A stretch of DNA of 5,839 nt. Origin: an uncultured Eubacteriales bacterium. Its GTDB lineage: Bacteria; Bacillota; Clostridia; Oscillospirales; CAG-272. The notes under the pieces were generated by a model. The model did no database searches and had not been told where the DNA came from. It saw only the letters and a program-made list of their open reading frames with translations. The stretch spans positions 1 to 5,839 of the forward strand of contig CAJUIQ010000053.1 in the NCBI GenBank assembly GCA_910586545.1. Reading direction: 5' to 3'. Below are positions 4,970 through 5,839 of this stretch, piece after piece (the stretch's first letter is position 1; the number at the start of each line of letters is the position of its first letter). The position numbers and the translations under genes are program-made.

Positions 4970-5015
4970 ATTTGTTTCTCCTTTTTCGGTCTCCTATTTT
5001 ATGTATCTCTCTTGT

Positions 5016-5228
5016 CTATTTGCACATTTCGCGCGCTAAATCTGTCTTGCAGATTATACGCACATTTCGTCCAATTTTCTGGAACCTGCTACCAAACCTC
5101 TTTTCTACTATTCTCCGATCAAGCCCCAGAAACGTAACTACCTCCGGAAATTTCAAAATCTCCTTATCTGGAAATGCTGTATCCAGCCGTGCAAGATTAT
5201 CCCGATAAGACTCTTTTTCTCGTGCCAT
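5016..5228 (-). CDS. Small helix-turn-helix (excisionase-like) DNA-binding protein (70 aa)
   Basis: A 70-residue protein. Residues 25-68 read like a MerR/excisionase-type helix-turn-helix: the helix FPEVVTFLGLD, a second helix RRIVEKRFGS, then a wing-like KIGRNVRIICKTDLAREM. The end I-x-KTDLAR is typical of HTH_17-type proteins. The N-terminal 20 residues are charged and probably helical. It may regulate the early operon or take part in excision, but no integrase is present to support the second idea. The ATG at 5228 follows AGGAGGG with a good spacing. It is the first gene after a 205-base gap, so it probably opens a transcription unit. Confidence 0.7.
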   Translation of the reverse strand: MAREKESYRDNLARLDTAFPDKEILKFPEVVTFLGLDRRIVEKRFGSRFQKIGRNVRIICKTDLAREMCK

Positions 5229-5313
5229 TATTATCCCTCCTTTTTTCTACTCCAACACAGTATCTGCAACCACCATACGATAACATTTTGTGCTAAAATT
5301 CATATCATATTGT

Positions 5314-5336
5314 AAGGATCTCCATTGTTGATCCTT
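5314..5336. repeat. Perfect 7-bp inverted repeat (AAGGATC / GATCCTT)
   Basis: AAGGATC at 5314-5320 and GATCCTT at 5330-5336 flank a nine-base spacer. As minus-strand RNA, the first arm contains a Shine-Dalgarno-like AAGGA and the loop carries an AUG, which opens a frame of only six codons. As DNA, it could be an operator over the candidate promoter. On the plus strand it is followed by TTGTTTTC, too weak for a clear terminator. Confidence 0.5.
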
Positions 5337-5403
5337 TTGTTTTCTGTAAATTTTATAACAAGCCGCAGCAAGGTTTAAAGATACAAATTAAAGAAAATTA
5401 CAT

Positions 5404-5426
5404 CAGCGTCATTATCGCTGTTTTTT
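5404..5426 (+). terminator. Weak terminator-like hairpin after the HEAT-like gene
   Basis: CAGCG (5404-5408) and CGCTG (5416-5420) form a five-pair stem with a seven-base loop, followed on the plus strand by six T. The stem is short. On the minus strand it begins 13 bases past the stop of the upstream gene but is followed only by ATGTAATTTTC, so termination of that gene here would be inefficient. No plus-strand transcript is known to need it. Confidence 0.3.
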
Positions 5427-5433
5427 CTCCTTT

Positions 5434-5839
5434 CTACAACTGATACGCTTGCGCCTCCTCCATTGTGCAAAAAAAGTGAAATCCCGTGCTACATTCGTCA
5501 TTGCTTGGATCAAAATCGGGAATAAACACTTTATCTCCCTCATAATACGTAGTTTTTTTATCATAATTAGATATGCCTACCTTCTCTCCACAAAAATCAC
5601 CAAGCATTCCCGTAACAACGGCGGAACTAGCCCTGCATTTTTTACCGAAATCACCCCGCACATGCGCATCTTTCGGGATAGTCGCGCAAACAATTACCGA
5701 TCCAACACATTTTTTATATACTGTTTCTGGAGGCTCTATTGTACGATTAATCGGTACTGGAATGCCATTTTCTTGACATGCGTTCATTGCTGCTGCTCGG
5801 ACACGCCAGTCACTGTCCTTTAGCCATCGTTCGATTACT
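5434..5839 (-). CDS. HEAT/LRV-like repeat protein with C-terminal phage domain (5' end missing)
   Basis: The last 135 codons are visible. The frame is open to the right edge, so the ATG at 5787 is probably internal rather than the start. The visible N-terminal part holds one repeat unit, VIERWLKDSDWRVRAAAMNA, of HEAT or leucine-rich-variant style; more units may lie outside. After GIPVPINRTIEPPETVYKKC comes a domain of about 90 residues containing VIVCATIPKDAHVRGDFGKK, a YYEGDKVFIPDFD strand pair and the end ECSTGFHFFCTMEEAQAY. I know this domain from many small phage proteins, where it often follows pentapeptide repeats. Its function is unknown to me. Its first unit is duplicated in the short gene at 4853-4969. 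The gene is followed by a 205-base gap. Confidence 0.75.
   Translation of the reverse strand, partial: VIERWLKDSDWRVRAAAMNACQENGIPVPINRTIEPPETVYKKCVGSVIVCATIPKDAHVRGDFGKKCRASSAVVTGMLGDFCGEKVGISNYDKKTTYYEGDKVFIPDFDPSNDECSTGFHFFCTMEEAQAYQL
5761..5839. repeat. Direct repeat, copy 2 (partner 4856-4934)
   Basis: This copy encodes the repeat unit of the HEAT/LRV-like protein. Its last 55 bases are identical to 4880-4934, and it is cut by the window edge. The two copies are 905 bases apart in the same orientation, so recombination between them would remove the helix-turn-helix gene and the gap. Confidence 0.95.

Larger units (their letters stand above)
5229..5433 (-). promoter_or_regulatory. Intergenic regulatory region with weak candidate promoter
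   Basis: This 205-base, AT-rich gap is the longest non-coding stretch in the window. A possible minus-strand promoter has a -35-like TCAACA (5331-5326) and a -10 TATGAT (5309-5304) with 16 bases between; the -35 is poor. A 7-bp inverted repeat at 5314-5336 overlaps the -35 box and could be an operator. A second small hairpin lies at 5404-5420. No convincing gene is seen. The assignment as the promoter region of the downstream operon rests mainly on the gap itself. Confidence 0.35.

Noticed and set aside
5247..5303. 18-codon minus-strand frame just before the helix-turn-helix gene
   Set aside because: It has no properly spaced ribosome site, overlaps promoter-like sequence and is too short to judge by composition.

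Overview
This window looks like the early DNA-replication and recombination module of a temperate phage or prophage from a Gram-positive, low-to-moderate GC host. A Clostridia-type host is my inference, from strong AGGAGG-type ribosome sites, a DnaC/DnaI-type loader paired with a DUF6291-type initiator, and an ERF/NinB recombination set. No integrase, structural, rRNA, tRNA or CRISPR gene is visible. Every convincing protein gene lies on the minus strand, so transcription runs from the right end to the left end.

Layout in transcription order: (1) 5839-5434 is the 3' part of a gene whose protein joins a HEAT/LRV-like repeat to a C-terminal domain common in small phage proteins. (2) 5433-5229 is a non-coding gap with inverted repeats and a weak candidate promoter. 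(3) 5228-4266 holds five small genes: a helix-turn-helix protein, a 38-residue truncated copy of the HEAT-like repeat, a 37-residue single-pass membrane protein, a 53-residue basic protein and a 53-residue cysteine-rich protein. Four of them are shorter than 60 codons. (4) 4269-2169 is the recombination block: an ERF-type annealing protein with a zinc-ribbon tail, a NinB-like protein, an HNH-like/Ref-like nuclease candidate, a small zinc-ribbon protein and SSB. (5) 2131-559 is the replication block: a DUF6291-type initiator with a 10-bp iteron array inside the gene, then an AAA+ helicase loader. (6) 562-1 holds a VRR-NUC nuclease and the start of a pentapeptide-repeat protein cut by the window edge.

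The proteins fit one job. The initiator would bind its own iterons, the loader would deliver the host helicase, SSB would coat single strands, ERF would anneal them, and NinB, the HNH-like protein and VRR-NUC would process intermediates. Many genes overlap by a few bases (ATGA junctions), as expected for a translationally coupled operon.

The most unusual element runs against this operon. A consensus promoter on the plus strand (TTGACA, 17 bp, TATACT at 4463-4491) is followed within about 60 bases by an intrinsic terminator (4515-4553). Together they predict a tiny RNA antisense to the 3' end of the 53-residue gene at 4501-4662. The arrangement resembles the OOP antisense RNA of phage lambda, which opposes the 3' end of cII. 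The second notable element is the iteron array with an adjacent AT-rich tract, a candidate phage replication origin at about 1777-1893.
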